NCBI GenBank assembly: GCA_013298765.1
Contig: JAAFJA010000010.1
Span: 1-64,000, forward strand
Source: Betaproteobacteria bacterium
Lineage (GTDB): Bacteria; Pseudomonadota; Gammaproteobacteria; Burkholderiales; Casimicrobiaceae
Direction: 5' to 3'
Length of the DNA: 64,000 nucleotides
The notes under the pieces are model-generated. The model ran no database searches. It saw only the letters and a list, made by a program, of their open reading frames with translations, and was not told the origin of the DNA. Of the stretch, positions 25,603 through 35,760 are shown in pieces. Every line of letters begins with the position of its first letter. Within the stretch, counting starts at the first letter, position 1. Both the position numbers and the translations under genes were made by a program.

Positions 25603-27840
25603 ATGTTTGAACCGCAGTCCCCGTCTTCGCCTTCTCCGAGCGCTACGCTCCTCGACAAGCTCAATGAGCCGCAGCGCACCGCTGTCACGCTGCCGCACGT
25701 CTCCTCACTGGTGCTCGCGGGCGCGGGGTCTGGCAAAACCCGCGTATTGACGACACGGATCGCGTGGCTCTTATCAACCGCGCAAAGCTCGCCGCAGGGC
25801 ATTTTGGCGGTAACGTTTACCAACAAGGCGGCGAAGGAAATGGTGACGCGTCTAGCGTCGATGATTCCACTGAATGTTCGCAACATGTGGATCGGCACCT
25901 TCCACGGCCTTTGTAACCGCTTCTTACGAATTCACTGGCGAGAAGCGGGCTTGCCACAAACGTTCACCATCATGGACACGCAAGACCAGGTTGCGTTGAT
26001 AAAGCGAATCCTCAAAGCCGCCAATATCGACGACGAAAAATATCCCGCGAAGCAAATGGCGTGGTTCATCTCCTCGGCAAAAGAAGAAGGCATGCGCGCC
26101 AACGCCGTGGAATCTTTTGACGACTACACCCGCAAACAAGTGGAGATCTACCAGCTCTACGAGGCGACTTGTCAGCGTGAAGGCGTGGTGGATTTTTCAG
26201 AGTTGATGCTTCGCACGTATGAAGTGCTCGCCAACAATCAAGCGCTGCGTGAACACTACAACGCGCGATTTCGCCATATTCTGGTAGACGAGTTTCAAGA
26301 CACGAATACGCTGCAATACAAATGGTTGCGCCTCATTGCAGGCCGTGAAACCGCAGTCTTTGCTGTTGGCGACGATGATCAATCGATCTACAGCTTTCGC
26401 GGCGCAAAGGTTGCAAATATGCAGCGCTTTGAACACGATTTCTCGCCCGCGAAGTTGATCAAGCTCGAACAAAATTACCGCAGCTTTGGCAACATCCTCG
26501 ACGCGGCCAACGCACTCATTCGCAATAACAATGGCAGGCTGGGTAAAGAGCTCTGGACCGACCGCGGCCACGGCGAGGCCATTCGCGTGTTTCAGGGCTA
26601 CAGCGACGGCGACGAAGCGGCCTATGTGATCGATAGCGTGAAGGCCGCTATCAGCGATGGCATTTCACTGGACGAGGTCGCGATCTTGTATCGATCAAAT
26701 GCGCAGTCTCGGCTGTTTGAGCACGGTCTTTTCAACGCTGGCATTGCCTATCGCGTCTACGGTGGTCTCCGCTTCTTTGAGCGTGCTGAGATCAAACATG
26801 CGATGGCCTATTTGCGGCTTCTTAACAATCCCGATGATGACAACGCTTTCCTCCGCGTAGTGAATTTCCCCGCCCGCGGCATCGGCGCGAAGTCACTTGA
26901 AAACCTGCAAAACGTTGCGCGCCAGAGCGGCACAACGTTGTGGCAAGCCGCGTGTGGCGGGGGTGCAGGTGGGCGGGCTCAGGCAGCAATGGCGCAGTTC
27001 ATCGGCATCGTTGAAAACATGCGTATTGCAACCAAAGGACTAGTTCTGCCAGAAATTGTGCGCCACCTGATCGAGGCAAGTGGACTCGTGGGCCACTACC
27101 GTCTCGACAAAGACGGTCAAGAGCGAGTCGAAAACTTGGAAGAATTAGTCAGCGCAGCGGACAGTTTTCTCCGTGAAACCGATGGCGTTATTCGCGTCGA
27201 AGATGAGACCGGTGCAACGAGCGAGATCGATGATCCGATCTCAGCGTTTCTCGCGCATGCCTCCCTTGAAGCGGGCGATACACAAGCCGCAGAAGGGCGA
27301 GCGGCGTTGCAAATGATGTCGGTTCACTCAGCCAAAGGCCTGGAGTTCGACTACGTTTTCATCACCGGGCTTGAGGAAGGTTTGTTCCCGCACGACAACT
27401 CGCTGAATGATGACGGTGGGCTCGAAGAAGAGCGACGGCTGATGTATGTTGCCGTGACGCGCGCGAAAAAGCGCCTGCACCTCACGCTCGCGCAGATGCG
27501 AATGCTGCATGGGCAAACGCGCTACAACGTGCCCTCGCGCTTTATCGACGAGTTACCGGCGACATTGCTGCAGTGGCTTTCAGCGAAGCCAAGAAATTTC
27601 TTGGATACTCCGATTGCCTCAGAGGCCATTCCGCGCTCAAACTGGAGCGCGAACTCACACAGCTTGCCGCGCGATCATGGCGGCTTTCGCGTGGGCCAAC
27701 AGGTGCGCCACGCAAAGTTCGGCACTGGCGTGATTATTGGCGCAGAAGGCAGCGGCAAGAACACACAAGTAGAAGTGAATTTCGTGGATTTCGGCATCAA
27801 GCGGCTCGCGCTCGAATTCGCAAAATTGGAAGCCGCGTAG
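25603..27840 (+). CDS. uvrD: UvrD/Rep-family superfamily 1A DNA helicase
   Basis: 3'-5' helicase for nucleotide-excision and mismatch repair. Motifs in order: Q-motif LNEPQRTAVT, Walker A LAGAGSGKTRVL, motif Ia TFTNKAAKEM, Walker B LVDEFQDTN, motif III GDDDQSIYSFRGA, motif IV VAILYRSNAQSRLFE, motif V SVHSAKGLEFDYVFITGLEEGLFPH, motif VI EERRLMYVAVTRAKKRL. The C-terminus (VRHAKFGTGVIIGAEGSGKNTQVEVNFVDFGIKRL) is the Tudor-like RNA-polymerase-binding domain of UvrD/PcrA. 745 residues. Confidence 0.95.
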   Translation: MFEPQSPSSPSPSATLLDKLNEPQRTAVTLPHVSSLVLAGAGSGKTRVLTTRIAWLLSTAQSSPQGILAVTFTNKAAKEMVTRLASMIPLNVRNMWIGTFHGLCNRFLRIHWREAGLPQTFTIMDTQDQVALIKRILKAANIDDEKYPAKQMAWFISSAKEEGMRANAVESFDDYTRKQVEIYQLYEATCQREGVVDFSELMLRTYEVLANNQALREHYNARFRHILVDEFQDTNTLQYKWLRLIAGRETAVFAVGDDDQSIYSFRGAKVANMQRFEHDFSPAKLIKLEQNYRSFGNILDAANALIRNNNGRLGKELWTDRGHGEAIRVFQGYSDGDEAAYVIDSVKAAISDGISLDEVAILYRSNAQSRLFEHGLFNAGIAYRVYGGLRFFERAEIKHAMAYLRLLNNPDDDNAFLRVVNFPARGIGAKSLENLQNVARQSGTTLWQAACGGGAGGRAQAAMAQFIGIVENMRIATKGLVLPEIVRHLIEASGLVGHYRLDKDGQERVENLEELVSAADSFLRETDGVIRVEDETGATSEIDDPISAFLAHASLEAGDTQAAEGRAALQMMSVHSAKGLEFDYVFITGLEEGLFPHDNSLNDDGGLEEERRLMYVAVTRAKKRLHLTLAQMRMLHGQTRYNVPSRFIDELPATLLQWLSAKPRNFLDTPIASEAIPRSNWSANSHSLPRDHGGFRVGQQVRHAKFGTGVIIGAEGSGKNTQVEVNFVDFGIKRLALEFAKLEAA

Positions 27841-27917
27841 GCAGACGTGGCGCTCGCGCCGACCATTGCGGCGTGATGTCACCTCGAGATCGGGCTGACG
27901 TGTCTAAAAACCGCTCG

Positions 27918-28733
27918 CTATTCCTGCGGTGGGCGGCCTTCGTTAGCGGCCAATCGTTCGGTGCGATGAAACACTCGGCGATAGCTCACGTAGTCGCTAA
28001 TCATGTAAATCGCTATCACCGGAACCACCGCGATCATAACGATGACGTTTTGTAGCGCGCCGCCAGACATCAGAAGCAGCGGCGCAACCGCCAATACGGT
28101 GATGAGGATGACCCCAAAAAGGGTGATCGAGAATACCGACACGGCTGCGATATTCTTTGTCCACGCGAAAAACGATTCTTTGAGCGCGGAAAACGGCCCC
28201 GCATCCGAGAACACAATCAAAGCGGGCGCGAACCAAAGCGCCGCGTTAATCGGCAGCATCACAAGCATCGTGAACATCATGAATTGCGCGAGCGTTTCAG
28301 GATCAATCTTCGCAGGCTGTTGCGCTGCTTGCGCCTCCATGAGCGATCGCAGATCTAACCCTGAGGCATAAGCCGCAACGGTGACGGCGATCAGAAGTCC
28401 AAACAAATAAAACAAGCCGAGCGGCAGCAACGCGCCCACGTTTGACCGGAAGCCCGCAAACAAGTGCTTCACTTCGGGCGTTTCGCCGCGCTCGTGATGC
28501 CACGCAGCGGCGAGAAAACCCACCGACAAGATCGGCTTCAGAAAAAACGCGAGCAACCCACCGGTCAACGCGCCGGTGATTTGCGTAATCAACGTGAAAA
28601 GCGCAGCGAGCGCGCAGTAGCGAAGCCACTGCAACCGGAACAAGCGAATCGAGAGCCGCACCCAATCGTAGCCATCGCGCGCCGGAACTGACGCGGCGGT
28701 GATCGGTGGTTTCTCGGAATTTGACTCAGTCAC
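27918..28733 (-). CDS. BPSS1780-type membrane protein
   Basis: 271-residue inner-membrane protein with about six hydrophobic helices (YCALAALFTLITQITGALTG, LLAFFLKPILSVGFLAAAW, LLPLGLFYLFGLLIAVTVA, FMMFTMLVMLPINAALWFAP, VSVFSITLFGVILITVLAV, VIVMIAVVPVIAIYMISDY). The layout and the overlap with thrB match the uncharacterised BPSS1780 family common in betaproteobacteria. GTG start at 28733 overlaps the thrB stop as GTGA. Function unknown. Confidence 0.8.
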   Translation of the reverse strand: MTESNSEKPPITAASVPARDGYDWVRLSIRLFRLQWLRYCALAALFTLITQITGALTGGLLAFFLKPILSVGFLAAAWHHERGETPEVKHLFAGFRSNVGALLPLGLFYLFGLLIAVTVAAYASGLDLRSLMEAQAAQQPAKIDPETLAQFMMFTMLVMLPINAALWFAPALIVFSDAGPFSALKESFFAWTKNIAAVSVFSITLFGVILITVLAVAPLLLMSGGALQNVIVMIAVVPVIAIYMISDYVSYRRVFHRTERLAANEGRPPQE

Positions 28734-29683
28734 GTTGCGAGCTCCTCGGGCCAGTAATGCGGACGATCCACACGCGAGCGGAGCACCCGCTCAAAATGCG
28801 TGGGATCTTTCGGGGTGTTCAACTCCGCGCTTCGCGGAAAATGAAAATCATCGAGCCGCGATAGCCAAAAACGTAGTGCGCCAGCGCGAAGCATTGCAGG
28901 CCACACCGACTGCTCGTTCTCGGTAAGCGAACGCACGCCACAATAAGCAACGAGCATTGCCTTGAGGCGCACTGGATCGAGCTCACCCGCAGTGTCGATA
29001 CACCAATCGTTCACGGTAATCGCCAGGTCGTACACAAACGCATCAATCGCGGCGAAACCAAAATCAATGATGCCACTCAATCGATCTTCGTCGAAAAGCA
29101 CGTTGTCACAGAAAAGATCAGCGTGAATTGCGCCGCTCGGCACTCGTGTTTCGCGCCGCGTCCGCTGGAATGCCAGCTCGTCGTTGATCAAAGCGGCCTG
29201 CTCCGCGCTCACCACCTGCCGAACGCGCCGATAGGTGCTCAACATCCAGCCCGGGCCGCGCTTGTTGGTCATCCGTCCGCGAAAACTTGCGCTCGCGAGA
29301 TGAAGTTTCGCGAGTTCTGAGCCCACGGCTCGGCAATCCGATTCGGTGGGCGACATGTGGGGTCGACCGCTCACCCGCTCAGTCAGAGATGCCGGTTTTC
29401 CGTTCAAAATGGAAAAAAGCCCGCCGCTACGGTCGGCAACGGGTGAAGGGACGGCTACGCCAGACTTTGCTAGATGCGCCGCAAGGTTTAAATAGAAAGG
29501 CAGATCCTCCGCAGGGATGCGCTCGTAGAGCGTGAGTACGAAGCGCCCCGTTGAGGTCGTCAAAAAATAGTTGGTGTTCTCGATGCCCTCGGAAATAGGC
29601 GTGAGCTCGAGCAATTCACCAACATTAAATCGAGGCAACCAGGCCTGAACGTCGCTTTCGGCAACGCGAGTAAAGACTGACAT
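28730..29683 (-). CDS. thrB: Homoserine kinase, APH-fold type
   Basis: Phosphorylates L-homoserine in threonine synthesis. It is the aminoglycoside-phosphotransferase-like form found in many beta/alphaproteobacteria: ENTNYFLTTSTGRFVLTLYER, the catalytic loop AIHADLFCDNVLFD, the metal motif GIIDFGFA and YDLAITVNDWC. From ATG 29683 (MSVFTRV, the typical N-terminus) it has 317 residues; an in-frame ATG at 29731 adds 16 unlikely residues. Overlaps the BPSS1780-type gene by 4 nt. Confidence 0.95.
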   Translation of the reverse strand: MSVFTRVAESDVQAWLPRFNVGELLELTPISEGIENTNYFLTTSTGRFVLTLYERIPAEDLPFYLNLAAHLAKSGVAVPSPVADRSGGLFSILNGKPASLTERVSGRPHMSPTESDCRAVGSELAKLHLASASFRGRMTNKRGPGWMLSTYRRVRQVVSAEQAALINDELAFQRTRRETRVPSGAIHADLFCDNVLFDEDRLSGIIDFGFAAIDAFVYDLAITVNDWCIDTAGELDPVRLKAMLVAYCGVRSLTENEQSVWPAMLRAGALRFWLSRLDDFHFPRSAELNTPKDPTHFERVLRSRVDRPHYWPEELAT

Positions 29684-29851
29684 GAAACACTCAAACCAGC
29701 AGCGCAAGCGCGGTAGGACGCGCGGCCACAATCAAGAAAACATCGGTTGTTGTCATGCCCACGTTAACCGCCGATCTCTCGACCGCTAGTCACCGCAGCA
29801 AAACCTCAATCGATATTTTCCTGTGAAACCCCAAAACGAGCCTGGTGGCGA

Positions 29852-30211
29852 TCAGAACCGAAAAATCTGCCACATGCTGGGGCTCACCCGCCGCTGACCA
29901 TTGCTGGTCGCACGGTCATACCGACCCGCGCCTGGATCGGTAATGGTGTAGCCGCGCTCGCGAATGATCGCAAGTCGGCTCTCGATCCGTTCTTCGCGGC
30001 CATCGGCGGCTCCGGCCTCGTCAGCCTGTGCTTTGCCTCGCTCTTGCGCCACTAGGTCGCGATTAGATACCCGTGCGTTTTCACGATCAGGCGGCGGCGG
30101 GGCAAGCTCCGGCGCAGCGACGCGGGCCGACCGATCATCGCCAGCAAACGCTGCCTGCGACAGAAACGTACCCTGTGACGCGAGGAGGAGACAAACAAAA
30201 AGCTTTTTCAC
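29852..30211 (-). CDS. Small secreted protein of unknown function
   Basis: 119 residues with a clear signal peptide (KKLFVCLLLASQGTFLSQAAFAG) followed by a polar, Ala/Arg/Glu-rich region with a PPPP stretch and a C-terminal IIRERGYTITDPGAGRYD segment ending SMWQIFRF. No family is recognised. It lies upstream of thrB on the same strand, where related bacteria often carry a small exported protein; the sequence does not match the DUF2782 type I would expect there. Confidence 0.6.
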   Translation of the reverse strand: MKKLFVCLLLASQGTFLSQAAFAGDDRSARVAAPELAPPPPDRENARVSNRDLVAQERGKAQADEAGAADGREERIESRLAIIRERGYTITDPGAGRYDRATSNGQRRVSPSMWQIFRF

Positions 30212-30510
30212 CGTGCCATTGTAAAGACCTCTGCCAAGCGGAGTCTGCGTTCACCTGATAAGCGCCGTGCGCAACGCTGCGGGAGCTCGTCGGACCAGGA
30301 AAGGATGAGTGAAAACTCTGGAGCGTGCTTAGGTAGGTGAGGATTTTTCACGCATTTTTGGCGAAGAATCACGAGCTTGCAGCCGTTGCGGAAAGCTCTT
30401 GTAACGTCGAAAAATACTGGGACATAGCGTTTCACACACGTTCACGAGTGGACTTTCGTATGCCTACCATGCACTGACCCGTATTTGACTAACCCTCGCA
30501 ACCACCGTGT
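30212..30510. other. Intergenic region between the small secreted protein and ispF
   Basis: About 300 bases. The only structure noted is an inverted repeat GTGAAAA (30309-30315)/TTTTCAC (30345-30351) in an A/T-rich stretch. A 75-codon minus-strand frame (30208-30435) has no ribosome binding site or homology and is not called. Confidence 0.45.
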
Positions 30511-30999
30511 TCAATGGGCGATAGGGTTATAAATCAAGGCAACCGCCTCTGCAGCTATTCCCTCTTCTCGCCCAACGAAACCGAGCTTTTCAGTCGTTGT
30601 GGCTTTGACATTCACTGCGTCAACTGCGACCAGACAGTCTTCGGCGATGTGTTGGCGCATTGCCGCGATATGGGGCGCCATTTTGGGAGCCTGCGCCATG
30701 ATTGTGGCGTCGATATTGCCGATGACGTAACGATTCGCACGCAACCGCTCAACCACACTGCGAAGGAGCACGCGTGAATCCGCGCCCTTGAAAGCCGGAT
30801 CGGTATCCGGAAAATGCTTGCCGATGTCACCCAAGGCTGCGGCACCTAAGAGCGCGTCGCAAATCGCATGCAGCAGCACATCCGCATCTGAATGGCCGAG
30901 CAAACCTTTTCCATGAGCGATTTCTACCCCGCCAATGATGAGTTTGCGCCCTTCGACCAATTGATGCACGTCGAAGCCAGTGCCGATACGAAAGTTCAT
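30511..30999 (-). CDS. ispF: 2-C-methyl-D-erythritol 2,4-cyclodiphosphate synthase
   Basis: MEP-pathway enzyme converting CDP-ME 2-phosphate to MEcPP. Trimeric fold marks: zinc ligands in [47 protein letters not shown], the [13 protein letters not shown] nucleotide loop and [21 protein letters not shown]. 162 residues. Its ATG overlaps the ispD stop by 4 nt, the common ispD-ispF operon. Confidence 0.97.
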   Translation of the reverse strand: MNFRIGTGFDVHQLVEGRKLIIGGVEIAHGKGLLGHSDADVLLHAICDALLGAAALGDIGKHFPDTDPAFKGADSRVLLRSVVERLRANRYVIGNIDATIMAQAPKMAPHIAAMRQHIAEDCLVAVDAVNVKATTTEKLGFVGREEGIAAEAVALIYNPIAH

Positions 31000-31709
31000 T
31001 CTTGAATTCTAGGCGCGCTCTGGCGAAGGAAAAACGCGGCGAGTGCGAGATCTTCTGGGTAAGTAATCTTCAAGTTACGCACCTCGCCTTGCACGAGCTT
31101 GGGTCGCAAGCCGAGCGCTTCGATGGCTTGCGACTCGTCGGTCACGTCAGGTGATGCAGAGAGCGCATGCACCAGCGTTTCGTATGGAAAGAGTTGGGGC
31201 GTTTGCGCGCGCCACAAGCCTTCACGCGGCACCGTCTCCAGATACTCGCCCTGCCGATCACTACGCTTAACGGTCTCGGCGATAGGTGTTGCTAGCAGCG
31301 CGCCGTCAGGCGAATCGCTTGCCACCTCAATGAGCCGCTCAATCGATTTGGCACTCACGCAAGGCCTCGCCGCATCATGCACAAGCACCTGGGCAGCACG
31401 CAGCACCTGTTGGCGAATCGCGGCAAGCGCTTGAGTCACCGTTTGGGCACGCGTTGAGCCCGCGCAGGAAAGCAGCTGCACTCGTTCAAGTTTTGCTCGA
31501 TCAAGGATGCGAGGCGCGATCAGATCGTCAGCCTGCACCACAAGATAGATTTGCTCGATCCTTGAAACCGCGCTCAGTGCTCGAAGCGTGTGTTCGAGCA
31601 CGCTCACGCCATCGATTTCGAGATACTGCTTTGGAAGGCTCGCCCCCATTCGGGCGCCGCTGCCGCCCGCTGGAATGATCGCCACGCAACCGAACCGGCT
31701 TTCACTCAT
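30996..31709 (-). CDS. ispD: 2-C-methyl-D-erythritol 4-phosphate cytidylyltransferase
   Basis: MEP-pathway enzyme making CDP-ME from MEP and CTP. It has the nucleotide-binding start [25 protein letters not shown], the [12 protein letters not shown] motif, the [12 protein letters not shown] segment and [14 protein letters not shown] 31709 is preferred over the GTG at 31712, because GGAG lies 7 nt before it. 237 residues. Coupled to ispF by ATGA. Confidence 0.96.
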   Translation of the reverse strand: MSESRFGCVAIIPAGGSGARMGASLPKQYLEIDGVSVLEHTLRALSAVSRIEQIYLVVQADDLIAPRILDRAKLERVQLLSCAGSTRAQTVTQALAAIRQQVLRAAQVLVHDAARPCVSAKSIERLIEVASDSPDGALLATPIAETVKRSDRQGEYLETVPREGLWRAQTPQLFPYETLVHALSASPDVTDESQAIEALGLRPKLVQGEVRNLKITYPEDLALAAFFLRQSAPRIQE

Positions 31710-31767
31710 CACGACACTCCGGTCAGCTCACCGAGGTGCGCTTGAGAAAAATCGATTCACCCACGCA

Positions 31768-32847
31768 CTACGCCACCACTTTGATCGAGGGGAACTTCGC
31801 CGAATGATCTTCGCTTTTCTGCGCGATGAAAACAGCCGTTTTTCGGGCGATTTCCTTGTACGTTTTGGAAACCAACCCGTCGGGGTCGGCCACCACCGTG
31901 GGGCGCCCGCCATCGGCTTGTGCGCGAATGCGTCCATCCAGCGGCAGCCCGCCGAGGAAAGGCACGTTGTAATCGTTGCACATGGCCTTTGCGCCGCCCT
32001 CGCCGAAAATGGATTCGACGTGTCCACAGTTTGAACACACATGGGTGCTCATATTTTCAACAATGCCCACAATCGGAATGCCGACCTTTTCAAACATTTT
32101 GAGGCCTTTGCGTGCATCGATCACCGCAATTTCCTGCGGCGTCGTCACGATGACCGCTCCTGTGACGGGCACCTTTTGCGACAGAGTGAGTTGAATGTCA
32201 CCCGTGCCCGGCGGCATGTCAATCACGAGGTAATCCAGATCGCGCCAGTTGGTGTCGGTGAGAAGCTGCTCCAGCGCCTGCGTCACCATAGGACCGCGCC
32301 AAACCATCGGCGTATCAGTATCGATCAAAAAGCCAATCGACATCGCCTGCAGGCCATGCGCTTCCATCGGTTCGAGGGTTTTGCCGTCTGCGCTTTCAGG
32401 ACGTCCGCTGATGCCCAACATCACGGGCTGCGACGGGCCGTAAATATCCGCGTCAAGCAAGCCCACGTTCGCACCCTCCGCCGAAAGCGCGAGCGCGAGG
32501 TTCGCCGCGGTCGTGCTCTTTCCGACACCGCCCTTGCCGGAGGCCACAGCGATGATGTTTTTGATGCCGGGTTTGAGCTTCACGCCGCGCTGGACGGCAT
32601 GCGACACAATGCGATGCCCCACCGTAACGCTCACTTTGCCAACGCCTGGCAGCGTGCGCAAGTGGGCGGCGACCACGTCGCGAAGCGCTTCGTATTGACT
32701 ACGAGCGGGATAGCCGACCACGACCTCGACCAGCACATCGTCACCCGTCACTGAGACCGATTTGATCGATTTGTCTTTTACGAAGTCGCGCCCCGTGTTG
32801 GGATCGATACACGAGGCAAGATGGGAGAGTACGTCTGATTGGTTCAT
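31768..32847 (-). CDS. apbC: Mrp/ApbC-family iron-sulfur cluster carrier ATPase
   Basis: P-loop scaffold/carrier that delivers Fe-S clusters. The N-terminal ~90 residues are a MIP18/DUF59-like domain (YEALRDVVAAHLRTLPGVGKV), then the deviant Walker A VASGKGGVGKSTTAANLA, LLDADIYGPSQPVML, DYLVIDMPPGTGDIQLTL and the cluster-binding C-x2-C (HVCSNCGH). From ATG 32847 it has 359 residues; a longer frame to 32979 crosses the intergenic promoter region and has no homology. Confidence 0.95.
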   Translation of the reverse strand: MNQSDVLSHLASCIDPNTGRDFVKDKSIKSVSVTGDDVLVEVVVGYPARSQYEALRDVVAAHLRTLPGVGKVSVTVGHRIVSHAVQRGVKLKPGIKNIIAVASGKGGVGKSTTAANLALALSAEGANVGLLDADIYGPSQPVMLGISGRPESADGKTLEPMEAHGLQAMSIGFLIDTDTPMVWRGPMVTQALEQLLTDTNWRDLDYLVIDMPPGTGDIQLTLSQKVPVTGAVIVTTPQEIAVIDARKGLKMFEKVGIPIVGIVENMSTHVCSNCGHVESIFGEGGAKAMCNDYNVPFLGGLPLDGRIRAQADGGRPTVVADPDGLVSKTYKEIARKTAVFIAQKSEDHSAKFPSIKVVA

Positions 32848-32947
32848 AGCGCAGATTCTAGATGTGCCGCTCTTTGCTACTATCGAGCGTTTCCACTGAT
32901 TCGAATGAAGGCCGTCGCGCCAGCGACGCGTCGGCCCTGTTTTTGTT

Positions 32948-35152
32948 ATGAACTCCGCCACTGCCGCGCCCCGCAACATTTTCGTAACGACCGCGCTGCC
33001 CTATGCGAATGGGCGATTCCATGTCGGGCACATGATGGAATACATCCAGGCCGATATTTGGGTACGTTTCCAGCGGATGCAGGGACACAAGGTGCATTGG
33101 GTCTGCGCGGATGACACTCACGGCGCGCCGATCATGATTGCGGCCGAGAAGGCCGGCAAGACCCCGCAGGAATTCGTCGCCGAAATCGCCGCAACACGCA
33201 AGGAATACCACGACGGATTCCACCTTTCGTTCGATCATTGGTATTCAACCGACTCACCGGAAAACGTTGAGCTCGCGCAAGACATTTACCGCAAGCTCAA
33301 AGCAAACGGCTTCATTTCTACGAAGACAATCGAGCAGTTCTACGATCCAGTAAAGGGCATGTTCTTGCCTGATCGCTACATCAAAGGCGAATGCCCGAAG
33401 TGCGGCGAGAAAGATCAATACGGAGATTCCTGCGAGAACTGTGGTGCGGTCTATGCGCCCACCGATCTTAAAAATCCGTACTCAACGCTCTCCGGCGCGA
33501 CGCCCGAGATGCGCTCATCGGAGCATTTCTTTTTCAAGCTCTCCGATCCAAAGTGCGTTGAGTTTTTGCGCGCTTGGACTACCGAAGCGGATCGTCATGG
33601 TGCGCCACGTTTGCAGAGCGAGATCATTGCCAAAAGCAAAGAATGGTTGGGCGAAGACGGCAAACTTGGCGATTGGGATATCTCGCGAGATGCGCCGTAT
33701 TTCGGAATCCCGATCCCAGACGCGCCGGGCAAGTTCTTCTACGTTTGGCTGGATGCGCCTGTTGGCTACCTGGCGGCACTCAAAAACTATTTCGACTCCG
33801 GCAAAGCGAACGCGAATGGTGAGCCGCGTTCCTTTGCTGATTTCCTAGCCGATCCCGCAACAGAGCAAATCCATTTCATCGGCAAAGACATCGCGTACTT
33901 TCACGTACTCTTCTGGCCCGCGATGCTCAACTTCGCGGGCTACAAAGTGCCCGACAGCGTAAACGTGCACGGCTTCATCCAAATGGGTGGAGAAAAAATG
34001 AGCAAGAGCCGCGGCACCGGCGTGGACCCGCTCAAGTATCTGCAGCTCGGCATGAATCCAGAATGGCTGCGCTATTACATCGCGGCAAAGCTGAACGCAA
34101 ACGTGGAGGACTTCGACTTCACCGCCGAAGATTTCATGGCGCGCGTGAATGCGGATTTGATCGGCAAATACGTAAACATCGCGAGCCGTTGCGCTGGATT
34201 CATCGCTAAGCGATTCGAGGGCAAGCTAGGTGGCGAAGCGGATGACGAAGCTCGCGCGTTGTTGCAATCCACCCGCGACGGCGGTGCCGAAGTGGCCGAT
34301 CTCTACAACAAACGAGAGTTTGGCAAAGCGATCCGAAAAATAATGGAGCTGGCGGACGCAGCAAACCAATACGTTGATCGAAAGGCACCCTGGCTCTTAG
34401 CCAAAGACGACACGAAGGCGCACGAATTGCAAAGCGTGTGTAGCACCGCGCTCGGCTTGTTCCGTAGCCTCACTGTCATGCTCGCGCCCGTGATGCCGAA
34501 ACTCGCCACCGATGTGTCGAGCTTGCTCAACGTAGAGGTTGACCGCTTCGCTGCGCTCAACGCCCCGCTTGCGCCAGGTCATACGATCAGGCCATACGCG
34601 CACTTAATGTCTCGCGTTGAAGAACGTCAGCTTGACGCGTTATTAGGACTAGATAAAGTAGTCGATCCCCACAAAGCTAAGGGCGAGAACGATAAAAATA
34701 AAAAAGACAATTCATCAAATAAATCCGCTTCAGCCCCAAGCAAGTCGGAAGTTTCCGGAAAAATGAGTACGTCTGAAAGCAGTGCTAACAATGCCTTCAT
34801 CAGCATCGACGATTTCGTAAAGATCGATCTTCGTATCGCGAAAATCGTGAACGCCGAACACGTGGAAGGCAGCGATAAATTGCTGCGTCTTACCCTTGAC
34901 GTAAACGAGAAGAACGAAGACGGCAGTGCGCGCCTTCGTAACGTCTTCTCTGGCATCAAAGCTGCGTATGCCCCAGAGGCGCTTGTCGGACAACTGACGG
35001 TGTTAGTTGCTAATCTTGCGCCACGAAAAATGAAGTTTGGTGTTTCCGAAGGCATGGTGCTTGCCGCGTCGTCAAAAGATGGCGACAATGCCAGCGGGTT
35101 GTACATCCTGAATCCTCACACTGGTGCTACGCCAGGAATGAAAGTCACGTGA
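32948..35152 (+). CDS. metG: Methionyl-tRNA synthetase
   Basis: Charges tRNA-Met. Class I marks: HIGH-type [19 protein letters not shown], knuckle zinc site [23 protein letters not shown]-type [13 protein letters not shown], and an anticodon-binding helical domain. A Lys/Asn/Ser-rich linker (~575-610), AT-rich at the DNA level, joins a C-terminal EMAP/Trbp111-like tRNA-binding domain ([25 protein letters not shown]). 734 residues, full length. It is divergent from apbC, a frequent arrangement in proteobacteria. Confidence 0.97.
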   Translation: MNSATAAPRNIFVTTALPYANGRFHVGHMMEYIQADIWVRFQRMQGHKVHWVCADDTHGAPIMIAAEKAGKTPQEFVAEIAATRKEYHDGFHLSFDHWYSTDSPENVELAQDIYRKLKANGFISTKTIEQFYDPVKGMFLPDRYIKGECPKCGEKDQYGDSCENCGAVYAPTDLKNPYSTLSGATPEMRSSEHFFFKLSDPKCVEFLRAWTTEADRHGAPRLQSEIIAKSKEWLGEDGKLGDWDISRDAPYFGIPIPDAPGKFFYVWLDAPVGYLAALKNYFDSGKANANGEPRSFADFLADPATEQIHFIGKDIAYFHVLFWPAMLNFAGYKVPDSVNVHGFIQMGGEKMSKSRGTGVDPLKYLQLGMNPEWLRYYIAAKLNANVEDFDFTAEDFMARVNADLIGKYVNIASRCAGFIAKRFEGKLGGEADDEARALLQSTRDGGAEVADLYNKREFGKAIRKIMELADAANQYVDRKAPWLLAKDDTKAHELQSVCSTALGLFRSLTVMLAPVMPKLATDVSSLLNVEVDRFAALNAPLAPGHTIRPYAHLMSRVEERQLDALLGLDKVVDPHKAKGENDKNKKDNSSNKSASAPSKSEVSGKMSTSESSANNAFISIDDFVKIDLRIAKIVNAEHVEGSDKLLRLTLDVNEKNEDGSARLRNVFSGIKAAYAPEALVGQLTVLVANLAPRKMKFGVSEGMVLAASSKDGDNASGLYILNPHTGATPGMKVT

Positions 35153-35658
35153 CGATGTTTGGCACGAAAAGAACGGTTTTTGAACAAGATAAATACAAAA
35201 TTCTTCGCGCAAGCCTGCGCGATGCGCCCATTCTTTCCGCGCTAACGAAAGGTGATTGGTCCGAGCGGGTCGCGATTTCGCAGCGCCGAATCAAAGACAA
35301 CCCCAATCAGATCGCTGACGACTTGCGCGTTGGCGGAGCGCTCGTGCTCTATCGCAGCAATCTGCCCGTGGCCGCGCTTTCCTACGTGCCGGCGAAAGAC
35401 GGTAGCTGGGAGCTGCGCCGCCTCGGCGTGACCAAAACGTTCTCCGGGCGCGGTTTCACCACGCTCCTGCTCGATTCGCTAGAGAAGCTCGCGCGGAAAA
35501 GTTCTGTGAACTCGATCCGAATTCCGGTTGATACGTATTCACCGCAGTTCAAAGCCTATTTCGAGAAACTGGGCTTCAGCGTTGAATCTGAGCGCACCTT
35601 CGCAACGATCTTCGCCGGCGCGTTGCAACCGATCCGGATGCGAAAACATATCGGCTAG
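35149..35658 (+). CDS. GNAT-family acetyltransferase
   Basis: 169 residues with the GNAT core: [27 protein letters not shown] (acetyl-CoA loop G-R-G-x-x-T) and [14 protein letters not shown]. The start is GTG 35149, overlapping the metG stop by 4 nt, or ATG 35155; the overlap suggests coupling to metG. The substrate cannot be read from the sequence. Confidence 0.85.
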   Translation: MTMFGTKRTVFEQDKYKILRASLRDAPILSALTKGDWSERVAISQRRIKDNPNQIADDLRVGGALVLYRSNLPVAALSYVPAKDGSWELRRLGVTKTFSGRGFTTLLLDSLEKLARKSSVNSIRIPVDTYSPQFKAYFEKLGFSVESERTFATIFAGALQPIRMRKHIG

Positions 35659-35760
35659 CGCAAGGTCCTCAAGCGACCCTTGGCATCGGGCTCGCTCACA
35701 CTGCGACTAGATTTTGGCAATTTTCATCGCGCTGAATGTCTGAGCGCTCTCCTGCGCGAG

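Noticed and set aside
34636-34740. AT-rich stretch with TTAGGACTAG and later CAGCCCC inside metG, considered as another repeat copy
   Set aside because: Spacing is about 97 nt and the boxes lack the TTAA core; it is explained by the Lys/Asn linker codons.
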